From contig NZ_CP163439.1 of assembly GCF_041052385.1 (NCBI RefSeq), forward strand, positions 8,173,001 to 8,237,000: 64,000 nucleotides of DNA, in the 5' to 3' direction. Source of the stretch: Streptomyces sp. R28 (GTDB lineage Bacteria; Actinomycetota; Actinomycetes; Streptomycetales; Streptomycetaceae). Positions within the stretch are counted from its first letter, which is position 1; each line of letters opens with the position of its first letter. Made by a program: the position numbers and the translations under genes. This document shows positions 43,201 to 49,727 of this stretch, piece by piece. Under the pieces are notes generated by a model, which made no database searches, had not been told where the DNA came from, and saw only the letters and a program-made list of their open reading frames with translations.

Positions 43201-44320
43201 CGACGAAAGCCCGCTCGGCATCCACGAGGACGGACCGCTGCCCCGGCAGCCCCGGCCCCATGTACCCCATCTCGCGCCCGCCCATGGCGTTGGGCTGCCC
43301 GGTGAGCGAGAAGGGCCCGGAGCCCGGGCGGCAGATGGCCCCGGTGGCCAGATGCAGGTTGACCAGGGCGTTCGTGTTCCAAGTGCCGTGCGTGGACTGG
43401 TTCAGCCCCATCGTCCAGCAGCTCATCCACTCGCCGGCCTCACCGATCAGCCGGGCGGCGGTGCGCAGGTCGTCCTCGGCGAGTCCGGTGATCTCGGCGA
43501 CGGCGCCCGGCGCGTAGTCGGCGAGGAAGGCGGGCATCGCCTCCCAGCCCTCGGTGTGGGCGGCGATGAAGTCGGGGTCGGTGTGACCGTTCTCGACCAG
43601 CAGGTGCAGCAGGCCGTTGAGCAGGGCGAGGTCCGTGCCCGGCTTGACCTGGAGGAACAGGTCGGCCTTGGCGGCGGTGGCGGTGCGTCGGGGATCGACC
43701 ACGATGAGTTTCGCGCCCGCCTTGACCCGCTCCATCATCCGCAGGAAGAGGATGGGGTGGCAGTCGGCCATGTTCGAACCGATGACCAGGAAGACGTCCG
43801 CCCTCTCGAAGTCCTCGTACGACCCGGGCGGCCCGTCGGCGCCCAGGGACAGCTTGTATCCCATGCCCGCGCTGGCCATGCAGAGCCGCGAGTTCGACTC
43901 GATCTGGTTCGTCCGTACGAACCCCTTGGCCAGCTTGTTCGCCAGGTACTGGGCCTCCAGGCTCATCTGCCCGGACACGTAGAAGGCGACCGCGTCCGGC
44001 CCGTGCTCGTCGACGATCGCGCGCAGCCGCCGCGCCGTCTCGGCGATCGCGTCGGCCGTGGGGGAGGGCACCGGCTCCTCACCCCGGTCGTCCCTGACCA
44101 GCGCGTTCGTGAGCCGCCCGGGCGCGGCGAGCATCTCGGCCGTGGTCGCGCCCTTGGTGCACAGCCGGCCGGCGTTCGCCGGGTGCGCCTTGTCGCCGGA
44201 GGCCTTCAGGACCGTACGCCGCCCGTCCGGCCCCATCCCGACGTCCAGCAGGATCCCGCAGCCGACCCCGCAGTACGTGCAGACCGTCCGGACCTGAGTC
44301 GTGGAGGTGGTCTCGGTCAC
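40262..44320 (-). CDS. Fused assimilatory nitrate reductase/flavoprotein reductase
   Basis: 1352-residue single-chain enzyme expected to reduce nitrate to nitrite with NAD(P)H. Order: 4Fe-4S site (Cys14, 17, 21 and 54: CTYCGVGC...LCTKG); molybdopterin oxidoreductase domain (SNSRLCMASA, GSNMADCHPI, MGLNQSTHGTWN); dinucleotide-binding domain (VLNTGRVQHQWHT...) to about residue 720; linker; flavodoxin FMN domain from about residue 810 (WASQTGNAEEF); FAD domain with RLYSISSSP; NADP domain with VGPGTGVAPFVGFLQ and YVCGDASRMAKDVDQAL. The reductase half is like CysJ. I place the start at the GTG at 44320 (GAAGGG upstream); an ATG at 44401 would run through the GlnR box. Confidence 0.92.
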   Translation of the reverse strand: MTETTSTTQVRTVCTYCGVGCGILLDVGMGPDGRRTVLKASGDKAHPANAGRLCTKGATTAEMLAAPGRLTNALVRDDRGEEPVPSPTADAIAETARRLRAIVDEHGPDAVAFYVSGQMSLEAQYLANKLAKGFVRTNQIESNSRLCMASAGMGYKLSLGADGPPGSYEDFERADVFLVIGSNMADCHPILFLRMMERVKAGAKLIVVDPRRTATAAKADLFLQVKPGTDLALLNGLLHLLVENGHTDPDFIAAHTEGWEAMPAFLADYAPGAVAEITGLAEDDLRTAARLIGEAGEWMSCWTMGLNQSTHGTWNTNALVNLHLATGAICRPGSGPFSLTGQPNAMGGREMGYMGPGLPGQRSVLVDAERAFVEELWELPPGSLRADGVGKGTVEMFQKMADGEIKACWIICTNPVASVANRRTVIEGLEAAEFVVTQDVFGETETNAYADVVLPGAMWTEGEGVFVNSERNLTLTRSAADPPGEAMADWRIIASVARAMGYEKGFSYDSAEDVFEEIRRAWNPVTGWDVRGVTYERLRTTPVQWPAADVDGPERNPIRYVDADGELRFPTASGRGVFHARPHMPAAEMPDDDYPFVLNTGRVQHQWHTLTKTGRVAKLNKLNSGPFVEVHPQDARALEVADGDRVEVASRRGRAVLPAVVTDRVRPGGCFAPFHWNDLFGEYLSVNAVTSDAVDPISFQPEFKVCAVSLAKVNEPALPPAAVPASMRPAEVIVPTSVTPGADPFGLDPTPPPVLTAQERLYLTGFLAGIETGAPGVPVLPPDAPFSPEHAMWVNGVLAGMYSRSAAEPPVVRQPGREVVVLWASQTGNAEEFAGSVAERLSADGHRATLVGMDDTDPGTLPSGADLLLITSTFGDGDAPDNGSGFWDTLAEEGAPRLDGVRYAVLAFGDSSYDDFCGHGRRLDARLDELGAVRLAPRTDCEPDYEPSAGAWLDHVLTALGGTDVPTVEKPQAPKAPKASAKPAPAGARLVGNRLLSLPGAGKEVRRFTFDTSGTSLTYEAGDALGVRPVNSTALVEEWLAVTGVDGSTAVQLDGVGEVSFAEALHRHLDITKITSDLLRFVAERVRDDRELRRLLRPDNKDRLAQWSWGRQAVDVIAEHPVRAGAAEWAGVLRKLQPRLYSISSSPLVDPHSVSLTVSVVRYENLHGRPRGGVCSPFLADAEPDTEVPVFVQRSPHFRPPADAATPMVMVGPGTGVAPFVGFLQERHALGHKAPNWLFFGEQHRASDFYYEDELTALLDGGALARLDTAFSRDQRNKVYVQDRMREHGPELWRWLQDGAHFYVCGDASRMAKDVDQALRDIAVAHGGLTEAEASAYVKQLAAAKRYVRDVY

Positions 44321-44372
44321 ACGCTGCCCTTCTCCGGCGGTCGGGGTGGTGCATGAAGCGTACGAATTGCCC

Positions 44373-44388
44373 GTTACGTCGATGTCAC
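44373..44388 (-). promoter_or_regulatory. GlnR-type box upstream of the nitrate reductase
   Basis: On the minus strand GTGAC-ATCGAC-GTAAC matches the Streptomyces GlnR consensus (gTnAC-n6-GnAAC) in both half-sites. It lies about 53 bases upstream of the GTG start, a normal position for activation. GlnR is known to control nitrate assimilation in Streptomyces. Confidence 0.7.
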
Positions 44389-44438
44389 ATCCCTTGATCA
44401 TGAGGAGTTACGTCGGCCACACAGTCGCCGATGGCCCG

Positions 44439-44458
44439 ATGTGAGGGCTATGTGAGGG
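44439..44458. promoter_or_regulatory. Eleven-base-period direct repeats (PHO-box-like)
   Basis: ATGTGAGGG occurs twice, at 44439-44447 and 44450-44458, an 11-base period. In the opposite direction the units read CCTCACAT, resembling the TCA-core 11-base direct repeats bound by PhoP in Streptomyces. They lie 50 bases upstream of the GlnR-type box, between the nitrate reductase and the sepF-like gene. The match is loose. Confidence 0.4.
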
Positions 44459-44470
44459 TGCGGGGCGGCG

Positions 44471-44488
44471 CGATGCGGTCGCGCATCG
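44471..44488. promoter_or_regulatory. Perfect palindrome upstream of sepF-like gene
   Basis: CGATGCG-GTCG-CGCATCG, two perfect seven-base arms, about 85 bases before the sepF-like start and downstream of the repeats that face the nitrate reductase. It could be an operator or a small hairpin. Confidence 0.4.
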
Positions 44489-44571
44489 TGTCGCTGTTGG
44501 GCCGAACGGGTGACTTGGCGTAAGAATTGGCTGGTGCAGGCATTGAAGGCGAGTCAAGGCGGGGGGAGCCG

Positions 44572-44961
44572 GTGAACAGCCACGACGTCACCGATGAACA
44601 GTGGGAGGGGCTCGCCCAGGTCGTGCCGTTGCGCGGCCGAGACGCCTGGCCGTCCGCGGTGGACCATCGAGTGTCCCCGGAGGCGGTGACGGAGCCGCGT
44701 CGCCGGTTCGTCGTCCTGAGGGTCAACGTGTTCGCGGACGCCCGCGACGTCGCCGAGACGCTGATGGCGGGGATTCCGGTGCTGCTGGATCTGACAGGGG
44801 CGGAGACCGAGGTCGCCAAGCGGGTCCTCGACTTCAGCACGGGCGTCGTCTTCGGGCTGGCGAGCGGGATGCACCGGGTGGACCGGAATGTGTTCCTGCT
44901 GACGCCGCCGGGGACCGAGGTGAGCGGCTTGATGGAGGGCGCGGGAGTTCCCGGCACGTGA
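44572..44961 (+). CDS. SepF-like cell division protein
   Basis: 129-residue SepF-domain protein. SepF tethers FtsZ filaments to the membrane; Streptomyces carry additional SepF-like paralogues (SflA, SflB in S. coelicolor). The conserved domain covers RRFVVLRVNVFADARDVAET, LMAGIPVLLDLTGAETEVAK, RVLDFSTGVVFGLASGMHRV and VFLLTPPGTEV. The N-terminal amphipathic membrane-targeting helix of true SepF is absent or weak (VNSHDVTDEQWEGLAQ), which favours a paralogue. It is not near ftsZ, again fitting an Sfl-type protein. The GTG at 44572 is preceded by GGGGGGAG at the right spacing. Confidence 0.85.
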   Translation: MNSHDVTDEQWEGLAQVVPLRGRDAWPSAVDHRVSPEAVTEPRRRFVVLRVNVFADARDVAETLMAGIPVLLDLTGAETEVAKRVLDFSTGVVFGLASGMHRVDRNVFLLTPPGTEVSGLMEGAGVPGT

Positions 44962-45072
44962 GGGGGGCTGCGGTTTCTGGCTGGTGAGGGGGCAGGGGGG
45001 CGGTCCCTCGATCGTAGGAAGCGTGCGGGGGTGGAACGGTTCGCCTGACGGCAGGGGTCCTACGGTCCGGAC

Positions 45073-46329
45073 ATGGTCATGTCGTCTGAGTCGTCCGTGA
45101 CAGGTGTCGCTTCCCTGCCGCCTTCCGTGCAGTCCGTGGGCGAGGCGCATACCGCCCGGCCTCGCGTCACCGAGCTGCGGCTGTCCGCCTTCGCCGGGCA
45201 CCGGCGGGCCGCGCTCGCGCTCGGGGCGTTCACGCTCTTCGCCGGGCCGAGCGGGTGCGGGAAGACGACCGCGCTGCGGGCGTACGAGGCGCTGGCACGG
45301 CTCGGTGGGGGTGCCGGGGTCGGTGAGGTGTTCGCCGATCCGGTGGCCTGCGTGCCCGAGCGGGCCCGGCCCGATGCCCAACGGCGACGCGGTTTCCGTA
45401 TCGGCTGCACGGCCGACGGTCCCGAGGGGCCGGTCCGGCTCGATGTCGCCGTGCAGGCCGAGCCGGAACTGCGCATCGTGGGGGAGCGGTTGAGCACGGC
45501 CGGTGTGGTCCTGCTGGAGACGGCCCTGCGTGATCCGAGCCGGCCCTACGTCCAGGCCGCCTGGCATACGGCCGGTCAGTCGCCGGTGACACGGGCGCCG
45601 TTGCCCGACGACCGGCTCGGTACCGCTCTGCTGCCGCTGCGGGTGGCTGGCAAGACGGACGGACAGCGGCGGGTGCTCGCCGCCGCGGAGCAGATGGTGG
45701 TGGCGTTGCGGTCGGTCTTCGCCTGCGATCCCCGGCCCGATCGGATGCGGACTCCCGCGCCGATCGGTTCCGGCCGGCTGCTCGGGGGCTGCGACAACCT
45801 CGCCGATGTGCTGTGGCGGACCCGCGCCGAGTGCGGGCGGCGGCATGCGCAGTTCGTGGCCGCGGTGGGGGCGGGGTGCGCCGGGGCGGTGACGGATGTG
45901 GTCGCCGAGGTGCTGGGGGGCGGGACGGTGCGGGGGGTGCTCGACCGGGGGGACGGGGTGCGGACGGACCTCGGGCGGCTCGGCGATGGTGAGCTGCGCT
46001 ATCTCGCGCTGTCGTTGGTGCTGTTGACCGGGCCCGGGGTGCTGGAGGTCGACTCGGTCGGTGAGGTGCCCGCGGCGATGCAGACGCTGACCGTGCTTGC
46101 GGACGGACTCGACCGGGGGCTGGATCCGGTGCAGCGCGGGGAGTTGGTGCGGCTGGCGGCGCGGATGTGTGAGCGGGGGCATATTCGGGTGGTCGGGGCG
46201 GTGAGCGACGTGGCGGGGGTTCTAGGGACGGCGGGCCCGGAGCGTGCGGGTGCGGGTGCGGGTGCGGGTGCGGGTGCGGCGGGCGTGGCGGAGGTGGATG
46301 GCGTCACGGTGGTACACCTGGAGCCGTGA
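45073..46329 (+). CDS. AAA-type ATPase (ATP-binding protein)
   Basis: 418-residue ATPase of the SMC/RecF-like AAA group often annotated only as ATP-binding protein. RVTELRLSAFAGHRRAALAL leads into the Walker A motif GPSGCGKTTALRAYEALARL near residues 58-72; LEVDSVGEVPAAMQTLTVLA lies where the Walker B/D-loop region would be, after LGDGELRYLALSLVLL, which resembles the ABC-signature region of RecF-type ATPases. No nuclease or TOPRIM domain is visible. Residues near 392-402 are a Gly-Ala repeat encoded by tandem GCGGGT units. Its stop overlaps the next start (GTGA), so it is translated together with the MazG-type protein. Function unknown. Confidence 0.8.
   Translation: MVMSSESSVTGVASLPPSVQSVGEAHTARPRVTELRLSAFAGHRRAALALGAFTLFAGPSGCGKTTALRAYEALARLGGGAGVGEVFADPVACVPERARPDAQRRRGFRIGCTADGPEGPVRLDVAVQAEPELRIVGERLSTAGVVLLETALRDPSRPYVQAAWHTAGQSPVTRAPLPDDRLGTALLPLRVAGKTDGQRRVLAAAEQMVVALRSVFACDPRPDRMRTPAPIGSGRLLGGCDNLADVLWRTRAECGRRHAQFVAAVGAGCAGAVTDVVAEVLGGGTVRGVLDRGDGVRTDLGRLGDGELRYLALSLVLLTGPGVLEVDSVGEVPAAMQTLTVLADGLDRGLDPVQRGELVRLAARMCERGHIRVVGAVSDVAGVLGTAGPERAGAGAGAGAGAAGVAEVDGVTVVHLEP
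46245..46280 (+). repeat. GCGGGT hexanucleotide repeat
   Basis: About six tandem GCGGGT units encode Gly-Ala pairs near the C terminus of the ATPase. Such a run is prone to slippage, but every gain or loss of a unit keeps the frame. Confidence 0.8.
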
Positions 46330-46652
46330 ACGAACCTCTTGATGTGGCCAAGTTGCAGCGCAGGCTGGCCGAGTTCGCCGCCGCGCGCAACTGGCAGCCG
46401 TATCACACGCCGAAGAACCTCGTCGCCGCGCTCAGCGTCGAGGCGTCCGAACTCGTGGAGATCTTCCAGTGGTTGACGCCGGAGGAGTCGGCGCGGGTCA
46501 TGGACGACCCGGCCAGCTCGGCGCGGGTGACCGATGAGGTCGCGGATGTGCTGGCGTATCTGTTGCAGCTGTGCGAGGTGCTCGGGATCGATCCGTTGGC
46601 GGCGTTGGACGCGAAGATCGACCGGAACGAGCGGAGGTTTCCGGCGCCGTAG
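46326..46652 (+). CDS. MazG-type nucleotide pyrophosphohydrolase
   Basis: 108-residue all-alpha NTP pyrophosphatase of the MazG-like/RS21-C6 group, which removes non-canonical or surplus (d)NTPs. Metal-binding acidic motifs are complete: EASELVEIFQWLTPEE near residues 40-55 and DEVADVLAYLLQLCE near residues 74-88. It starts with a GTG whose first bases overlap the ATPase stop codon (GTGA), so the two are a translational pair. Size is that of the minimal single-domain enzymes. Confidence 0.9.
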   Translation: MNEPLDVAKLQRRLAEFAAARNWQPYHTPKNLVAALSVEASELVEIFQWLTPEESARVMDDPASSARVTDEVADVLAYLLQLCEVLGIDPLAALDAKIDRNERRFPAP

Positions 46653-46829
46653 GGAAGGACGCCGTCCGTTTTTACTCTCTGTGTTCATTGGGCGGCCTGT
46701 AGCCGAAAAGTTGTCCGCAGATTTCCGTCTTCCTCTGGCTTTTCGCCTCAAGGGCCTTCACTCTGGGTAGTGGATAAGGGAGTTCAGGCGGACGCGTGGG
46801 CAGCGCGTCGGGACAGACGGGGACTGCGG

Positions 46830-47300
46830 ATGGACGCGGTGCGGCTGATCGTGACGAGCAGGCGGGCGCTGGCGGGGAGCAGGGCCGCGCCGGAGATCAT
46901 GACCGAGGTGTGGCAGGCACAGGCCCTGGCTCAGGCGATAGGGAGTCGGCTCGCGGTGTTCGGGCCACCTGAACTACGAGGCGAGGCGCTGGGGCTGACG
47001 GAGCTGGCGGGGCGTGGCTGCGGGGTCCTTCAGGCGCCGGAACTGGCGGACGGGGCCTTACGCGCGGCCCAGCTCACGGAGCTGGGCGATGCGCGGCAGG
47101 CGTTGATGCATCTGGGAAGTCTCTTGGGGGAGGTCGGGATCGCGCTCGTCGGTATGGCCAGTTCCGCGGATGACGAGGCGACGTACTGGCAGTGCATGGA
47201 GGCGATCGACGCGGCGGACGAGTCTCGGGACCGGGTGCTGGAGATGCTGCGAAGACTGGCGGATCGGGATCAGGTGTTACCGGAGAGGGAGGCGGGGTAG
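46830..47300 (+). CDS. Conserved hypothetical protein (DUF6099-like)
   Basis: 156-residue soluble, helical protein resembling a Streptomyces-restricted family (DUF6099). Marks are MDAVRLIVTSRRALAGSR, EVWQAQALAQAIGSRLAV, GPPELRGEALGLTELAGRGC and ALMHLGSLLGEVGIALVGMA. I take the ATG at 46830 because the family-like sequence begins there; a GTG at 46770 would add 20 residues. The AT-richer 46660-46780 stretch upstream should hold its promoter. No function is known. Confidence 0.72.
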   Translation: MDAVRLIVTSRRALAGSRAAPEIMTEVWQAQALAQAIGSRLAVFGPPELRGEALGLTELAGRGCGVLQAPELADGALRAAQLTELGDARQALMHLGSLLGEVGIALVGMASSADDEATYWQCMEAIDAADESRDRVLEMLRRLADRDQVLPEREAG

Positions 47301-47873
47301 CGTCCGGCGGTTGGGCGGGGGGTGCCTGCGGCGCCTGTGCGGGTGGGGTGGGGTGGGTGTGGGTGGGCGTGGACGCCTGCGGCGGCCTGTGCGGGTGGGG
47401 TGGGGTGGGGTGGGGTGGGGTGCGTGTAGCGCCTGCGGTTCGGTGGGTGGGTGGGTCGGGGTCGTGCCGGGGGTGTCCGTCCTCGGCCGGCGGCTCGGTC
47501 ACTCAGAAGGTGCCGTGCGTTGACGCCGGCCATCGGCCACCGGCCCCTGCGGGCGGACGCCCCCGGCACGTCCCCTGCCCGCCGTACGCGACTGCGGCTC
47601 CGTGGGGCCACTGGCCCATTCCCGCGGTCGTCCCTGCTCCGCGATGCCGGTCGGCCTGATCCAGCCTGTTCGCCCGACCCGCGGGCAGTCGTGCCGCTGG
47701 GGCGGCACGGGTGGGCGCGGGCGGCACCCCGTCAGCGCCGGGCTGTGCGCCCCACCCCCAGCCCAGCCCGCACGCCGGGCGGATCAGCAGGCGGGCGGTA
47801 CCTGTGACTCGGCCCGGCCGACGCAGTCACCCCGCGCGACCCACCCCCCGCCCAGCAGCAAGCAGACGGGCCG
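47301..47873. other. Gene-free stretch with G-rich tandem repeats
   Basis: No gene is supported. 47324-47440 contains two copies of a block beginning GCCTGCGGCG and running into GGGTGGGGTGGGG, with a third GCCTGCGG at 47430. The plus strand at 47393-47422 has six runs of three to four G separated by single T, a strong G-quadruplex pattern. The rest is GC-rich sequence with no convincing frames. Confidence 0.6.
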
Positions 47874-48050
47874 TCAGCCGGTCTCCCCGTCCTGCAGCTG
47901 CCCGCGTCCGGGGCCCCCGGACGACTGCAGGTCCGCGTCGAGGGCCGACAGGTCCGCGTTCAGGGCCGCCATCAGCTCCTCCATCTGCTGTAGGAGTCCT
48001 CTCGGCTGGCCGGTGCCGCCGCCCTGTTGGGGCGGGAAGTTCTCGGACAT
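47874..48050 (-). CDS. Small hypothetical protein, 58 residues
   Basis: Short minus-strand gene with an excellent ribosome-binding site (GAGGAGG five to six bases before the ATG at 48050) and high-GC third codon positions. The protein begins MSENFPPQQGGGTGQPRG, has an amphipathic helix with heptad-like leucines (LLQQMEELMAALNADLSALD) and ends in a Gly/Gln-rich tail. I know no family. The helix could mediate dimerisation or binding to a partner. It points away from the LLM oxidoreductase gene, which begins 243 bases to the right on the other strand. Confidence 0.65.
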   Translation of the reverse strand: MSENFPPQQGGGTGQPRGLLQQMEELMAALNADLSALDADLQSSGGPGRGQLQDGETG

Positions 48051-48292
48051 GACGGCCTCCTCGGCCTCCGGCCCTCAAATGGAAGTGGGCCGACACGGTG
48101 ACGCCCCGGCGGTCGACGTCCGGGGCAGGGGCCGGGCGGTCCGGCTCCGATCGAGCCAACGATCATCGTCGGGGGCGGTCACTGGCCCGGGCGAGGGGCG
48201 GCAACGCCGGGGACGGAATTCACCCGACCGGGGATGCGCAGGGCAGGGGGACCGGTTCGGTCGACAGGTGCCCGGGCGTGCAGGATGGAGGT

Positions 48293-49216
48293 ATGGATCT
48301 TCGCATCTTCACCGAGCCCCAGCAGGGCGCCACGTACGACACCCTCCTCACCGTGGCGAAGGCCACCGAGGACCTCGGCTTCGATGCCTTCTTCCGGTCG
48401 GACCACTATCTGAAGATGGGTTCCGGGGACGGCCTTCCCGGCCCCACCGACGCCTGGATCACGCTCGCCGGCCTCGCGCGGGAGACCAAGCGGATTCGCC
48501 TCGGGACCCTCATGACCGCCGGCACCTTCCGGCTGCCCGGCGTGCTCGCCATCCAGGTCGCCCAGGTCGACCAGATGTCCGGCGGCCGGGTCGAACTCGG
48601 CCTGGGGGCAGGGTGGTTCGAGGAGGAGCACCAGGCGTACGGCATCCCGTTCCCGAAGGAGAAGTTCGGGCGGCTGGAGGAGCAGCTCGCCATCGTCACG
48701 GGGCTGTGGGCGACCGAGACCGGTGAGACCTTCGACTTCCACGGGAAGTACTACGACCTCAGTGACTCGCCTGCCCTGCCCAAGCCCGCCCAGGGCAGGG
48801 TCCCGGTGCTGATCGGCGGGCACGGCACCACCCGTACTCCGCGACTGGCCGCCAAGTACGCCGACGAGTTCAACATGCCGTTCGCCTCGATCGAGGACAG
48901 CGAGCGGCAGTTCGGGCGCGTGCGGGCCGCCGCCGCGGAGGCCGGTCGCACGGGGGACGAGCTCGTCTACTCCAACGCCCTTGTCGTGTGCGTCGGCAAG
49001 GACGACCAGGAGGTCGCCCGTCGTGCCGCCGCGATCGGACGTGAGGTGGACGAGCTGAAGCTCAACGGGCTCGCCGGCTCCCCGGACGAGGTCGTCGAGA
49101 AGATCGGCCGGTACCAGGAGATCGGGTCGCGGCGGATCTACCTGCAGGTCCTCGACCTGGCCGACCTGGACCACCTGGAGCTGATCTCCTCCCAGGTCCA
49201 GTCGCAGCTGTCGTAG
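48293..49216 (+). CDS. LLM class F420-dependent oxidoreductase
   Basis: 307-residue TIM-barrel of the luciferase-like monooxygenase superfamily, F420-dependent subgroup. Visible signatures are MDLRIFTEPQQGATYDTLL, TEDLGFDAFFRSDHYLKMG, TKRIRLGTLMTAGTFRLPG, DQMSGGRVELGLGAGWFEEEH and VPVLIGGHGTTRTPRLAAKY, all usual F420-contact segments. Substrate unknown. The ATG at 48293 follows GATGGAGGT; the GGAGG is close to the start. The gene stands alone, with a 243-base upstream gap to the divergent small gene and about 500 bases of non-coding DNA downstream. Confidence 0.92.
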   Translation: MDLRIFTEPQQGATYDTLLTVAKATEDLGFDAFFRSDHYLKMGSGDGLPGPTDAWITLAGLARETKRIRLGTLMTAGTFRLPGVLAIQVAQVDQMSGGRVELGLGAGWFEEEHQAYGIPFPKEKFGRLEEQLAIVTGLWATETGETFDFHGKYYDLSDSPALPKPAQGRVPVLIGGHGTTRTPRLAAKYADEFNMPFASIEDSERQFGRVRAAAAEAGRTGDELVYSNALVVCVGKDDQEVARRAAAIGREVDELKLNGLAGSPDEVVEKIGRYQEIGSRRIYLQVLDLADLDHLELISSQVQSQLS

Positions 49217-49727
49217 GCCACGCTGTACAGATCCGGCCGCATACGGCTTCCCCCCCCGGAATTCCGGAGTTCCTGCATTGGGTGAGGCGTTGTCAAGGAG
49301 ACGGGTCGACCTCAGCGGAAGGATGGGTTGATCGTCTAGTTACCGCGTTTCACAAGGTGCAAGAAACCCGGAGGGGGGAGAGGGGGGGCTTCAGCGGTGT
49401 TTTCTCGCTTGCTGCTGAATGTGGAACACCGAAACGAAGGCCGTGGCGTCGGCGCCGCATGGGTGCAGGGCGGACAGTTCACGCTCGTGCCGGTGGCCGA
49501 TGTCCGCCCGGGAGTGCGGTCCGGTGCCTGTCCAGCGAAGGCATCAAATACAGCCGTACGCCGTGCGGATGCCGCTGCACCGGAGTGCAGGCGTCGCACT
49601 GCACAGCAGTTGTCTATTTCCGCACAGCTCGCGGCGGCGGGGTGCAGTGGAAAATGCCTGCGTACGGCCGGACTGCGGGCTGTACGTTGTGGTGTCCGCA
49701 GTTCAGACCGCATTCGAGGCAACCACC
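49217..49727 (+). promoter_or_regulatory. Leader region of the RNA-repair operon
   Basis: 511 bases without a supported gene. It holds four related hexamers: CTGCAC at 49575, GTGCAG at 49585, CTGCAC at 49599 and GTGCAG at 49642; the first two form CTGCAC-CGGA-GTGCAG, a perfect dyad. They sit 80-150 bases before the hen1 start and could be regulator sites. A plus-strand frame open from 49397 has no homologue that I recognise. Confidence 0.45.

Noticed and set aside
42497..44356. 619-codon plus-strand open frame
   Set aside because: Antisense to the nitrate reductase; composition and lack of motifs mark it as a by-product of codon bias.
40262..44401. ATG at 44401 as nitrate reductase start
   Set aside because: It would place the GlnR-type box inside the coding region and add 27 residues not typical of the Fe-S N terminus; the GTG at 44320 has a good ribosome-binding site.
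44572..44961. The essential SepF of the division cluster
   Set aside because: No ftsZ or ylm genes are nearby and the N-terminal membrane-targeting helix is not evident, so a SepF-like paralogue is the better call.
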